Positions 16,048-24,676 of a stretch of 60,650 nucleotides of DNA are shown one piece after another; the first letter of the stretch is position 1, and each line of letters opens with the position of its first letter. The stretch is from Bacillota bacterium. GTDB taxonomy: Bacteria > Bacillota > Limnochordia > Limnochordales > ZCTH02-B6. Both the position numbers and the translations under genes were made by a program. The DNA lies in assembly GCA_017656145.1 (NCBI GenBank), contig JACDOI010000010.1, forward strand, positions 1 through 60,650. Reading direction: 5' to 3'. The notes under the pieces were generated by a model, which saw only the letters and a program-made list of their open reading frames with translations, searched no databases and was not told the DNA's origin.

Positions 16048-16734
16048 TCACACGTCCCACTCTTCACCCGGTTCAAGCACCCGGCATTGGGCACCGGCCT
16101 GCTCGGCGAGGCGAGCAAACGCCTGCGGATCCTGGCGGATGACCGGGAACGTGTTGTAATGCACGGGAATGACGTAGCGGGGTTTGAGGAGCTCGACCGC
16201 GTACGCCGCGTCCTCGGGGCCCATGGTGTAATTGTCGCCGATGGGCAGCACCGCCACGTCGATGCGGTGGCGACGGCCGATGAGCTCCATGTCGCCGAAC
16301 AGCGCCGTGTCGCCGGCATGGTAGAGGTTTACACCGCCCGCGGACAGGATGTAGCCCGACGGGTTGCCCGCATAAACGGGCCCCGTCTCTCGTTGGATGG
16401 ACGAGCTGTGCCACGCCGGCACCATCTTGACTCGGCCGAAGTCGAACTCGTAGCTGCCGCCGTGGTTCATTCCGTGAACCCGAGTCGCCCCGTTGGCCTG
16501 GCACCAATTGGCCAGCTCCACCGGCGCGACGATCAGCGCGCCGGTCCGCCGGGCGATGTCCAGCGCGTCGCCCAGGTGGTCCTCGTGGCCGTGCGTGAGC
16601 AAGATCGCGTCGGCTTCGATCTCCTCAGGCTTGACCGGGCAGTTGGGATTCCCGCTCAAAAACGGGTCGAACACGACCCGCTTGCCCCCTGCCTCAACCC
16701 ACAACGCCGCGTGACCTAGATACCGGATGCGCAT
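16048..16734 (-). CDS. UPF0173 metal-dependent hydrolase
   Basis: This 228-residue metallo-beta-lactamase-fold protein belongs to the YtkL/UPF0173 group. It opens with IRYLGHAALWVE, has the metal-binding THGHEDHLGDA (H-x-H-x-D-H) and a second histidine/aspartate block YHAGDTALFGDM, and ends with the conserved IPVHYNTFP. The cellular substrate is unknown. It is 43 bases downstream of isocitrate dehydrogenase on the same strand and probably in the same transcript. Confidence 0.9.
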   Translation of the reverse strand: MRIRYLGHAALWVEAGGKRVVFDPFLSGNPNCPVKPEEIEADAILLTHGHEDHLGDALDIARRTGALIVAPVELANWCQANGATRVHGMNHGGSYEFDFGRVKMVPAWHSSSIQRETGPVYAGNPSGYILSAGGVNLYHAGDTALFGDMELIGRRHRIDVAVLPIGDNYTMGPEDAAYAVELLKPRYVIPVHYNTFPVIRQDPQAFARLAEQAGAQCRVLEPGEEWDV

Positions 16735-16777
16735 TCTTCAATCCCCTCCCTTGGTTTTTTCTACTGGGCCTCTTCCG

Positions 16778-17854
16778 TTAGGCCTCTTTCATGGCGCGAA
16801 CGATGGCGTCGGCCATCTCCCTGGTTCCGGAGGCGGCCGCTTGTTGGCCCGGCGGTTTGAGATCAAAGGTGACGTGCGTTCCTTCCCGAACGACCCGGGC
16901 GACCGCCGCCTCCACCCGGCTCGCCGCAGCCTCTTCGCCCAAGTGCCGCAGCATCAGCGCGCCGGACAGGATGATGGCCGCCGGGTTGAGCCGATTCGTC
17001 CCCTTAAACTGGGGCGCCGACCCGTGCACCGGTTCAAACAAGGCGATCTCATCGCCCGCATTGACCCCAGGAGCCATGCCCAATCCTCCGATGAGCCCCG
17101 CGCACAGGTCCGACAAGATGTCGCCGTACAGGTTGGGCATGACCAAGACGTCGAACTCCTCGGGCCGCGTCACCAGCTGCATGCATGCCGCGTCCACCAG
17201 CACTTCGGAGTACTCAATCCGGCCCGCGTACGCCGCAGCCACCTGGCGGGCTTCCCGGAGAAACAGCCCGTCGGTGAACTTCATGATGTTGGCTTTGGTG
17301 ATCGCGGTCACCCGCCGCCGGCGGTGCCGGACGGCGTATTCGAACGCGTACTCCACGACCCGGCGGCTCCCGTAAGCCGATATCGGCTTGAGCGCGATGG
17401 CCGCGTCCTGCCGGATCCGTTTCCCGGTCCACGCCCGGATTTGCTCAGCTTCAGCGGAGTCCGCCTCAAACTCCACCCCGGCGTACACATCCTCCGTGTT
17501 CTCCCGGACAATGACCAGGTCCACACCGGAAAACGGCGCGGGAACTCCGGGAAACGTCCTGCACGGTCGCACGCACGCATACAGATCCAACTCCTGGCGG
17601 AGCGCCACGTTGACGCTGCGGAATCCGCTGCCTACAGGTGTGGTGATGGGCCCCTTCAGCCCCACCCGGGTACGGCGCAGCGACTCAAGCACCTTATCCG
17701 GAAGAGGAACGCCGTACCGGGCTAAAGCCGCCTCGCCGGCTTCCTGGACATCCCAGTCGAACGTTATCCCGGTGGCTTCAAGAACCCGCACCGCGGCCTC
17801 CACCAGCTCCGGGCCAGTACCGTCGCCAGGGATGAGGGTCACCGTGTGTCGCAT
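16778..17854 (-). CDS. Isocitrate/isopropylmalate dehydrogenase family enzyme, probably NAD-isocitrate dehydrogenase
   Basis: This 358-residue beta-decarboxylating dehydrogenase has IPGDGTGPEL at the N-terminus, SVNVALRQELDLYACVRP, the phospho-loop region NTEDVYAG, the YGDILSD metal/cofactor segment and EPVHGSAP. The SVN...LRQELDLYACVRP combination is typical of NAD-dependent isocitrate (or homoisocitrate) dehydrogenases and not of LeuB. It oxidises isocitrate to 2-oxoglutarate if so assigned. 2-Oxoglutarate is also a substrate of the GltB encoded elsewhere in the window. Homoisocitrate or tartrate specificity cannot be excluded. Confidence 0.85.
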   Translation of the reverse strand: MRHTVTLIPGDGTGPELVEAAVRVLEATGITFDWDVQEAGEAALARYGVPLPDKVLESLRRTRVGLKGPITTPVGSGFRSVNVALRQELDLYACVRPCRTFPGVPAPFSGVDLVIVRENTEDVYAGVEFEADSAEAEQIRAWTGKRIRQDAAIALKPISAYGSRRVVEYAFEYAVRHRRRRVTAITKANIMKFTDGLFLREARQVAAAYAGRIEYSEVLVDAACMQLVTRPEEFDVLVMPNLYGDILSDLCAGLIGGLGMAPGVNAGDEIALFEPVHGSAPQFKGTNRLNPAAIILSGALMLRHLGEEAAASRVEAAVARVVREGTHVTFDLKPPGQQAAASGTREMADAIVRAMKEA

Positions 17855-17897
17855 GTTCCGTCGCTCCTATCAAGCAAGACCCCGTGCTCTGTTCGGT

Positions 17898-18800
17898 TCA
17901 CACCGGCAAATACAAACGGACCGCCGCGCTGAACGGCAAGGGCCGGTCCACCCCGGCAGCGCGGAAGTACGCGGACGGATCACACGTCTGTCCCCGCATC
18001 ATCACCTCCAGCTCGTCGGCAGTCCACGGCACCATGCCCACCGCCCGGCCAAGCCCGCCCAACACCCGGGTCAACGACAACGAAACCCGCAACCGGGGCA
18101 GGCGCCGGTCTAGGGCCGCCGCCACCAAGTCGATCATGTCGGCGTAGGACAACACGTCGGGCCCCGCGGCAGCAAGGATCTGGTTGTCCAGATCGCCCGC
18201 GGCTGCCCGGACGCAGCCCGCCACCACGTCCCCGACAGCGATGGGCTGTACCGGGAATCGCCCGTCCTCCACCACCGGCGCGCGGCCTGTCCACCGCATC
18301 CAGCGGGCAAGGCGCGTGATCCTCCCGTCCCCGGGCCCGTAAATGAGGCCGCAGCGCAGGATGGTCCAGCGCAATCCCGACGCGGCCACAACCCGTTCGG
18401 CCTCCGCCTTGCTGCGCAAGTAGGGGCTATCGAACGCCGCGGCGGTTCCCAGGCAGCTGATCAGCACGATCCGCTTCACACCCGCCCACCGGGCTGCCGT
18501 GGCCAGCCGAGCGGTACCCTCGACGTGGACCGCCTCGTACGTCTCCCCACGTCTGGGCCGCTCGCGCCGCAATGCCGCCGCATGGATGACCGCATCGGCT
18601 CCCGCCAAAGCCTCCGCCAACCGGTCAAGCGGAAACCGCAAGTCGGCCTCGACTACTTGAGCGTTCGCCGCCGGAAACCGGAGGCGCCTGGCGGTACCGG
18701 GGCGGACGACGCCCACGACCCGGCTGCCCGCCGCAAGCAGGCCGTCCGCCAGATGGCGCCCGAGAAAGCCGGCCGCGCCGGTGATTACGACGGCCGTCAA
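17898..18800 (-). CDS. NAD(P)-binding epimerase-like protein (atypical SDR)
   Basis: This 300-residue extended/atypical SDR has the nucleotide-binding ITGAAGFLGRHLA at the N-terminus, AVIHAAA, and an active-site YLRSK (Tyr-x3-Lys). It resembles the NDUFA9/YfcH-like group that binds NAD(P) and whose substrates are often unknown. It starts at TTG, preceded by GGGGTGACGGGAAGGA. It is first in a probable operon with IDH and UPF0173. Immediately upstream on the same strand is the remnant of an AtuA-type gene, so an older operon was probably truncated here. Confidence 0.82.
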   Translation of the reverse strand: MTAVVITGAAGFLGRHLADGLLAAGSRVVGVVRPGTARRLRFPAANAQVVEADLRFPLDRLAEALAGADAVIHAAALRRERPRRGETYEAVHVEGTARLATAARWAGVKRIVLISCLGTAAAFDSPYLRSKAEAERVVAASGLRWTILRCGLIYGPGDGRITRLARWMRWTGRAPVVEDGRFPVQPIAVGDVVAGCVRAAAGDLDNQILAAAGPDVLSYADMIDLVAAALDRRLPRLRVSLSLTRVLGGLGRAVGMVPWTADELEVMMRGQTCDPSAYFRAAGVDRPLPFSAAVRLYLPV

Positions 18801-18884
18801 TCCTTCCCGTCACCCCGTCGAACGAGATGTTCTGATCCTCGGGCACGATGGCCGACAGCGGTTCGGGGCTTTCCGGGTCCCGGT

Positions 18885-18986
18885 TTGGGCACTATCGGTC
18901 GTCCTCCCGGTGATGACGACGTCGGCCCCTTGCCGCCGTGCCTCCACGATGGGTTGGGCCCCCAGGTAGGCGTAGCTTGCTTCATA
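18885..18986 (-). pseudogene. Remnant of an AtuA/DUF1446-type gene
   Basis: One minus-strand frame encodes 34 codons reading YLGAQPIVEA, then GADVVITGR, then TTDSAQ. This is the central signature of AtuA/DUF1446 proteins, and the intact copy at 4627-6045 has GVEPILAA and GADVVIAGR at the same place. The frame has a stop just upstream (18996-18998) and loses similarity after DSAQ, so only a fossil remains. It is nearer the classical AtuA consensus than the intact paralogue is. The rest of 18801-19154 shows no gene I can support. Confidence 0.65.
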
Positions 18987-19154
18987 CCCGCCACCTCACC
19001 CCGTGCCCCATCGTCGCCGCTGCGCCGGCGACCCCCGTTGCGGCGTCAGGAAGCGCCGAAAGGCGGCTTGCCAAAAAGCCCTGGCTGCGTTAACGTACTC
19101 TCTGGGGTGTTCCGCCCCGGGCTCCACCGGCTTGCCCAGGGGAGATGCGGCCAG

Positions 19155-20903
19155 GTGACTTCTTTCCCACTCATCCGTGAATTCCTTCTCCGCCATCGCT
19201 GGCGGTACGTCGCTGGGCTGGCGAGTCTGCTGGCGGTCAATGCCCTGCAGCTTTTCACCCCGCAAGTCGTCCGACGGTTCGTTGACCAGCTGCCCACCGG
19301 CCAGCTCAGCCAAGCGGCAATTTGGGCTTACGGCGGGGCCATCGTCGGCTTGGCCGTCCTCATCGCGCTCGGACGGTACTTCTGGCGCATTTATGTGATG
19401 GGCACCGCCCGGCTGCTCGAGTACAGCCTTCGCAACAACCTGTACGCCCATCTCCAGACGCTCTCGCCCCGCTACTTCCAGCAGCACAAGACAGGGGATC
19501 TGATGGCCCACGCCACCAACGACATCCACGCCGTCCGCATGGCCATGGGGCCGGGCATCGTGATGGCTACCGACGCGGTGTTCATGACCGTTGCCATCTT
19601 GACGATTCTTTTGCGCACGACCGATCCCCGGCTCACGGCCTTGGCCCTTTTGCCGCTGCCGGTCCTTGCCCTTACGGTTGCCTTTTTCGGGCGCCTGATC
19701 AACCGCCGGTTTCGCCGGGTGCAGGAGGCGTTCGCGGGCCTGACCGATTTCGTTCAGGAGAACCTCTCCGGCATCCGGGTGGTCAAGGCCTTTGCCCGGG
19801 AAGAGTCGGAGATCGAGCGCTTTCGAAAGGTAAGTCAAACCCACGTGGACATGAACATGCGCCTGGTGCGGGTTTGGGGCATGTTCCACCCGCTTGTGCA
19901 GCTCCTTTCGGCCTTGAGCGTTCTCATCGTCGTCGCCTACGGTGGAACCCTGGTGATATACGGCCGGATCAGCCTGGGCGACTTCATCGCCTTCAACATG
20001 TACCTCACCATGCTCACCTGGCCCATGATGGCCGTCGGGTGGGTCATCAACATGCTGCAGCGGGGCCGGGCGTCGGTCGATCGGCTGCGGACCATTTTCA
20101 ACGAACAACCGGAGATCGCAGACGCCCCCGACGCGGTGCCGGTCCGGGAGCTCGAAGGCCGGATCGAGTTCCGGGGCCTCACCTTCACCTATCCGGAATC
20201 CACGGCTCCGGCCCTCCAAGACATCGACTTGGTGGTCGAGCCCGGCCAGACGCTGGGCATCGTGGGCCGCACCGGCAGCGGCAAGACGACCTTGGCCAAT
20301 TTGCTGTTGCGGGTGTTCGACCCGCCTCCGGGCACAGTGTTCATCGACGGGCACGACATACGCCGGATCCCGTTGGCAACGCTCCGGGAGCAGATCGGTT
20401 ACGTCCCCCAGGACAACTTTTTGTTCTCCACAAGCCTTGCCCGCAACATCGGCTTCGCCGGGGAATTCCCGCCCGAAGCGGTGGAGCGGGCGGCCCGGCA
20501 GGCCAAGCTGCACGACGACGTCTTGTCATTGCCCCGCGGGTATGAAACGATCGTCGGCGAGCGGGGCGTAACCTTGTCCGGCGGCCAGAAGCAGCGGACC
20601 GCGATCGCCCGGGCATTGATCAAGCAGCCCCGGATACTCGTGTTCGACGATTGCCTGTCCGCAGTGGACACGCAAACCGAGGACGCAATCTTGAAGGAAC
20701 TGCGCCAGGCCATGCGGCACAGGACAAGCATCGTCATCGCTCACCGCATTTCGACAGTCCAGGATGCCGACCAAATTATCGTGCTCGACGGCGGGCGCAT
20801 CGCGGAGCGGGGAACCCACGAGGAACTGTTGGCCCGGGACGGGCTGTACGCGGACATGTACCGCCGGCAGCAACTGGAAGAGGAATTGGAGCGGGCCGGC
20901 TGA
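19155..20903 (+). CDS. ABC exporter half-transporter with degenerate ATP site (BmrC/YheI-like)
   Basis: This 582-residue protein has six transmembrane helices (about 18-290) followed by an ATPase domain. It has Walker A GRTGSGKTT, signature LSGGQKQR and Walker B ILVFDDCLSAVD. The residue after the Walker B Asp is Asp instead of the catalytic Glu, which marks the degenerate-site subunit of heterodimeric exporters such as BmrC. The start is the GTG at 19155, with GGGGAG about 11 bases upstream. The frame extends far 5' but the upstream part is not protein-like. The canonical partner follows after 30 bases. Expected role is multidrug, peptide or lipid export. Confidence 0.9.
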   Translation: MTSFPLIREFLLRHRWRYVAGLASLLAVNALQLFTPQVVRRFVDQLPTGQLSQAAIWAYGGAIVGLAVLIALGRYFWRIYVMGTARLLEYSLRNNLYAHLQTLSPRYFQQHKTGDLMAHATNDIHAVRMAMGPGIVMATDAVFMTVAILTILLRTTDPRLTALALLPLPVLALTVAFFGRLINRRFRRVQEAFAGLTDFVQENLSGIRVVKAFAREESEIERFRKVSQTHVDMNMRLVRVWGMFHPLVQLLSALSVLIVVAYGGTLVIYGRISLGDFIAFNMYLTMLTWPMMAVGWVINMLQRGRASVDRLRTIFNEQPEIADAPDAVPVRELEGRIEFRGLTFTYPESTAPALQDIDLVVEPGQTLGIVGRTGSGKTTLANLLLRVFDPPPGTVFIDGHDIRRIPLATLREQIGYVPQDNFLFSTSLARNIGFAGEFPPEAVERAARQAKLHDDVLSLPRGYETIVGERGVTLSGGQKQRTAIARALIKQPRILVFDDCLSAVDTQTEDAILKELRQAMRHRTSIVIAHRISTVQDADQIIVLDGGRIAERGTHEELLARDGLYADMYRRQQLEEELERAG

Positions 20904-20933
20904 ACCGCGGCCGCCCGCGGAAGGTGGAAACCG

Positions 20934-23075
20934 GTGCGAAACTTCGTTTCCGAGGAGACTCTGGGCAAGGCGTACGATAGCCGCCTCATGCGGCGGCTTT
21001 TGCGCTACGCCCGCCCTCATGCGGGCTTGATCGCGCTTGCGGTCTTGCTTCTGTTGTTCATCACCACCGCGGACCTGGCCCGGCCGTATATCGTCCGGAT
21101 CGCCATCGACGAGCATCTTTTGGCTTTCGAGCGGCCGTTCGCGGCGTTCGCTCCCGGCCGCGAGCCGGTCCCTGGCGTTTCCTGGAACGGATGGATACTA
21201 GTGCGGGAAGACCGGGTTCCGCCGGGAATCCAAGCGGAGCGGCGCTTCCAGATGGTGGTGACCGACGATGCCGGGCCGGGCCGGTACTACCTCATGGAAG
21301 GCACCATCAACCAGCGGTCCGAGACGCACCGGGTGGTGGCCGACGGTGCCGGCTATGCGGTAGAGGCCGGCGGCCGGCGGTTTCCGGCCTTCCCCCTCGA
21401 TGAGGCGGACATCCGCGCCTTGCGGGCCGACGACTTGTCCGCCATGGGCCGGCTGGCGTGGCTATTTCTCGGGCTCATTGTCTTGGCGGCCGGGTTGAGC
21501 TACGCGCAAGTGTACATCTTGCATTACACCGGCCAGCGCATCGTCTTCCAAATCCGGGAGGACGTCTTCAACCACCTGCAACGGATGCCGGTCCGGTTTT
21601 TCGATCAGAACCCGGTGGGCCGGCTGGTGACCCGGGCCACCAACGACATCGACACACTCAATGAAATGTTCACCAGCGTCCTGGTGAATCTCTTTAAGGA
21701 CGTGTTCTTGCTGGCCGGCATCCTCATCGTGATGTTCCGCATCCACTGGCAGCTCGCGCTGGTTAGCCTAACGGTCATGCCGGCGGTCGCGGCCGTAACC
21801 GTGGCGTTCCGCATCCGGGCCCGGGACGCCTACCGGCAAGTCCGTTTGAAGCTGGCCCGGATCAACGCGACGCTGGCTGAGAACATTTCGGGAATGCGGA
21901 TCATTCAACTGTTCAACCAGCAGGACCGCATGTTCCGGGAGTTCGACGCCGTCAACCGGGACCACTACCGGTCGATGATGCAGGAAGTGCGGGTATTCGC
22001 CCTGTTCCGGCCGGCGGTGGAATTCTTGTCGTCGCTGGCGCTCGCCATCATCATCTGGTACGGCGGCGGCCGGGTGGTGCAAAATACGCTGGACTTCGGC
22101 GTTCTCTACCTGTTCATCCAGTACATGCAGACGTTTTTCCAACCTATCAACGATTTGACCGAAAAGTACAACATCATGCAGTCCGCCATGGCGTCCGCGG
22201 AGCGCATCTTTCTCATTCTGGACACGCCCCCCGAAGACGATCCGGCCGAACCCGTCCATCTGCCGTCGGTACGGGGCGAGATCGAGTTTGACGGGGTCTG
22301 GTTTGCCTACAACGGGGAAGATTGGGTGCTCCGAGACGTCAGTTTTCACGTCGAGCCCGGCCAGTCGGTGGCCCTGGTAGGCGCCACCGGCGCGGGGAAG
22401 ACGTCGATCATCAATTTGCTCACCCGGTTTTACGACGTCCAACGGGGGGTCATCCGGATCGACGGCATTGACATCCGCCGCCTCCGCCGGCAACAGCTGC
22501 GCCGGCATATCGCCGTCGTCTTGCAGGATGTGTTCCTGTTTACCGGCGATATCGAAAGCAACGTTACACTGCACAACCCGGACATCCCGGCAGGGCAAGT
22601 CCGGGAGGCGGCCCGGATCGTGCATGCGGATCCGTTCGTCAGCCGCCTGCCCCAAGGTTACAAGACGGCGGTCCGCGAGCGGGGCGCGGGCTTGTCGGCG
22701 GGCCAGCGGCAGCTCATCCAGCTCGCCCGGGCGCTCGCTTACGACCCGGCCATCCTCGTTCTCGACGAAGCAACGGCCAACATCGACACCGAGACGGAGC
22801 ATCTCATTCAAGATGCGCTGAAGCGGGTCATGCGGGGCCGGACGACGGTGATCATCGCCCACCGGCTCTCCACCGTTCAGCACTGCGACAAGATCATTGT
22901 GCTGCACAAAGGGCGGATCCGGGAATCCGGCACTCACCGGGAGCTTTTGGAAGCCCGCGGCTTGTACTACCGGCTGTACCAGCTGCAGTACAAAGACCAG
23001 AACGTATCCGGATCGGTCAGCGAAGCTGCTCGAGGCTCCGTTCCAGCGCCTCCCATGCCAGAAGGGCGCATTTGA
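20934..23075 (+). CDS. ABC exporter half-transporter, catalytic partner (BmrD/YheH-like)
   Basis: This 713-residue half-transporter has six membrane helices; an extracellular insertion of roughly 90 residues between helices 1 and 2 is typical of BmrD. The ATPase domain has Walker A GATGAGKTS, the non-canonical signature LSAGQRQ and a normal Walker B with catalytic Glu, ILVLDEATANID. The canonical Glu here plus the canonical signature in the partner would build one competent ATP site in the heterodimer. The GTG start has GAAGGTGG upstream. Its last 59 bases overlap the 3' end of sufU on the opposite strand. Confidence 0.9.
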   Translation: MRNFVSEETLGKAYDSRLMRRLLRYARPHAGLIALAVLLLLFITTADLARPYIVRIAIDEHLLAFERPFAAFAPGREPVPGVSWNGWILVREDRVPPGIQAERRFQMVVTDDAGPGRYYLMEGTINQRSETHRVVADGAGYAVEAGGRRFPAFPLDEADIRALRADDLSAMGRLAWLFLGLIVLAAGLSYAQVYILHYTGQRIVFQIREDVFNHLQRMPVRFFDQNPVGRLVTRATNDIDTLNEMFTSVLVNLFKDVFLLAGILIVMFRIHWQLALVSLTVMPAVAAVTVAFRIRARDAYRQVRLKLARINATLAENISGMRIIQLFNQQDRMFREFDAVNRDHYRSMMQEVRVFALFRPAVEFLSSLALAIIIWYGGGRVVQNTLDFGVLYLFIQYMQTFFQPINDLTEKYNIMQSAMASAERIFLILDTPPEDDPAEPVHLPSVRGEIEFDGVWFAYNGEDWVLRDVSFHVEPGQSVALVGATGAGKTSIINLLTRFYDVQRGVIRIDGIDIRRLRRQQLRRHIAVVLQDVFLFTGDIESNVTLHNPDIPAGQVREAARIVHADPFVSRLPQGYKTAVRERGAGLSAGQRQLIQLARALAYDPAILVLDEATANIDTETEHLIQDALKRVMRGRTTVIIAHRLSTVQHCDKIIVLHKGRIRESGTHRELLEARGLYYRLYQLQYKDQNVSGSVSEAARGSVPAPPMPEGRI

Positions 23076-23463
23076 CCCGGACGGGGAACTTGGCCACGCC
23101 AGAAAGCGCCACCAGATCCCCTAGAGCCTCGCCCGCCTGCTCATCGCCCCGCATCATCTCCTTGAAGCGGCCGAGCATCGTCTCAGCTTCGGCCAAGGAC
23201 TTGCCTTCCAGCTGCTGCGCCATCATGGAGGCCGACGACTGGCTGATGGAGCAGCCGCGTCCCTCAAAGCGAGCCTTGCGGATCGTGCCGCCCTCGACCA
23301 AAAGCTTGAGGGAGATCTCGTCGCCGCACACCGGGTTGTGCAAATCAACCGCAACCGTCGGGTCCGGCAGGTCGCCCTTATTGCGGGGACGGCGGTAATG
23401 ATCCATGATCACGTCCCGGTACAGCTCGTTGAGCTTGACCGGGTGGCTATGCTCCAACGACAT
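23017..23463 (-). CDS. sufU: SUF iron-sulfur/zinc sulfur-transfer protein SufU
   Basis: This 148-residue IscU-like protein accepts persulfide sulfur from SufS. The zinc/active-site residues are Cys46 and Asp48 in NPVCGDE, Cys71 in GRGCSIS and Cys132 in VKCALLAW. The insertion before the last cysteine is typical of SufU as opposed to IscU. The ATG at 23463 is preferred because AAAGGAG lies ten bases upstream; a TTG at 23469 is too close to it. It overlaps sufS by 17 bases and runs convergently into the ABC exporter gene. Confidence 0.93.
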   Translation of the reverse strand: MSLEHSHPVKLNELYRDVIMDHYRRPRNKGDLPDPTVAVDLHNPVCGDEISLKLLVEGGTIRKARFEGRGCSISQSSASMMAQQLEGKSLAEAETMLGRFKEMMRGDEQAGEALGDLVALSGVAKFPVRVKCALLAWEALERSLEQLR

Positions 23464-24676
23464 GGCCAAAAAACTCCTTTGCCGTCTTTAAGCCCGCCAC
23501 CAGCCGGTCCACGTCCTCTTCGGTGTTGTACACCCAGAAACTGGCCCGGGCGGCGGCCGGCACCCCCAACCAATCCATGACCGGCTGCGCGCAATGGTGC
23601 CCGGCCCGGATGGCGATACCTTCTTGATCGAGCACCGTGGCCAAGTCGTGGGGATGGATGCCGTCGACGTTGAACGTCACAAGCCCCGCCCGCTCCCGCG
23701 GCCCGTACACCGTCACCCCGGGCAAAGCCCCCAGCCGCTCAAGGGCATACTGCGCCAGTCGCTGCTCGTGGGCGCGGATGTTATCCATCCCAAGAGCGCT
23801 CAAGTAGTCCACCGCGGCGCCCAGACCGATAGCCTCAGCGATGGGCGGCGTGCCCGCCTCGAACTTGTACGGGAGCTCGTTCCACTCCGCACCGTCAAGC
23901 CGCACCGAGCTGATCATGTCGCCGCCGCCGAGGAACGGTTCCATCGACTCCAGTACCTCACGCCGCCCGTACAGGACGCCAATGCCCGTCGGTCCCCCCA
24001 TCTTATGGCCGGAGAACGCCAGGAAATCGCAGTCCAAGGCCTGGACGTCCACGGGCATGTGGGGGACGCTCTGCGCGCCATCCACCAGCACCAACGCCCC
24101 CCGCCGCCGGGCCGCGGCGACTATTGACTCCACAGGCACCAGCGTGCCAAGGGTGTTGGACGCCTGGGTCACCGCCACAAGGCGGGTCTTTTCTCCGATC
24201 ACCTCATCGATCCGGTCCGCCCGGATTTCCCCGTCGGGCGCAAGCTCAAAAAACCGCAAGCGCGCGCCTACGGCCCGGGCCGCGAGTTGCCACGGAACCA
24301 GATTGGAGTGGTGCTCAATAGGCGTCAGGGCAATCTCGTCGCCCGGGCGCAGGTTGTTCCGTGCCCAACTGTAGGCCACCAGGTTGATGGCCTCGGTCGC
24401 GTTTTTCGTGAACACGATCGTCTCGGGACCGGGCGCATGGATAAAGCGCGCCACTTTCCGGCGCGCTTCTTCGTAGCTTTCTGTCGCCCGCTCGCCCAAG
24501 GCGTGGATGGCCCGGTGCACGTTGGCGTTGTACTCCTCGTAAAACCGCCGCACCGCCTCGATGACCGGCCGGGGCTTTTGGGCCGTGGCTGCGCTGTCGA
24601 GGTACACCAGCGGCCGGCCGTTCATCGCCTGTTCAAAGATGGGAAAGTCGCGCCGGATCGCGCGCGCGTCGATCAT
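23447..24676 (-). CDS. sufS: Cysteine desulfurase SufS
   Basis: This 409-residue PLP enzyme converts cysteine to alanine and a protein persulfide. The PLP lysine is Lys225 in FSGHKMGGPTG and the sulfur-carrying Cys362 lies in RAGHHCAQP, the group II (SufS-type) arrangement. The start overlaps the sufD stop by four bases and the 3' end overlaps sufU, indicating tight coupling. It passes sulfur to SufU encoded next. Confidence 0.95.
   Translation of the reverse strand: MIDARAIRRDFPIFEQAMNGRPLVYLDSAATAQKPRPVIEAVRRFYEEYNANVHRAIHALGERATESYEEARRKVARFIHAPGPETIVFTKNATEAINLVAYSWARNNLRPGDEIALTPIEHHSNLVPWQLAARAVGARLRFFELAPDGEIRADRIDEVIGEKTRLVAVTQASNTLGTLVPVESIVAAARRRGALVLVDGAQSVPHMPVDVQALDCDFLAFSGHKMGGPTGIGVLYGRREVLESMEPFLGGGDMISSVRLDGAEWNELPYKFEAGTPPIAEAIGLGAAVDYLSALGMDNIRAHEQRLAQYALERLGALPGVTVYGPRERAGLVTFNVDGIHPHDLATVLDQEGIAIRAGHHCAQPVMDWLGVPAAARASFWVYNTEEDVDRLVAGLKTAKEFFGHVVGA

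Noticed and set aside
18801-18880. A second AtuA-like or other decayed piece reading EPLSAIVPEDQNISFDG in another minus-strand frame.
   Set aside because: It looks protein-like but matches no family I can name and is out of frame with the AtuA fossil, so it is not claimed.
18996-20513. A 505-codon open frame on the minus strand.
   Set aside because: It is the antisense shadow of the ABC exporter gene. It has no family signature, and the plus strand has all conserved ABC motifs.
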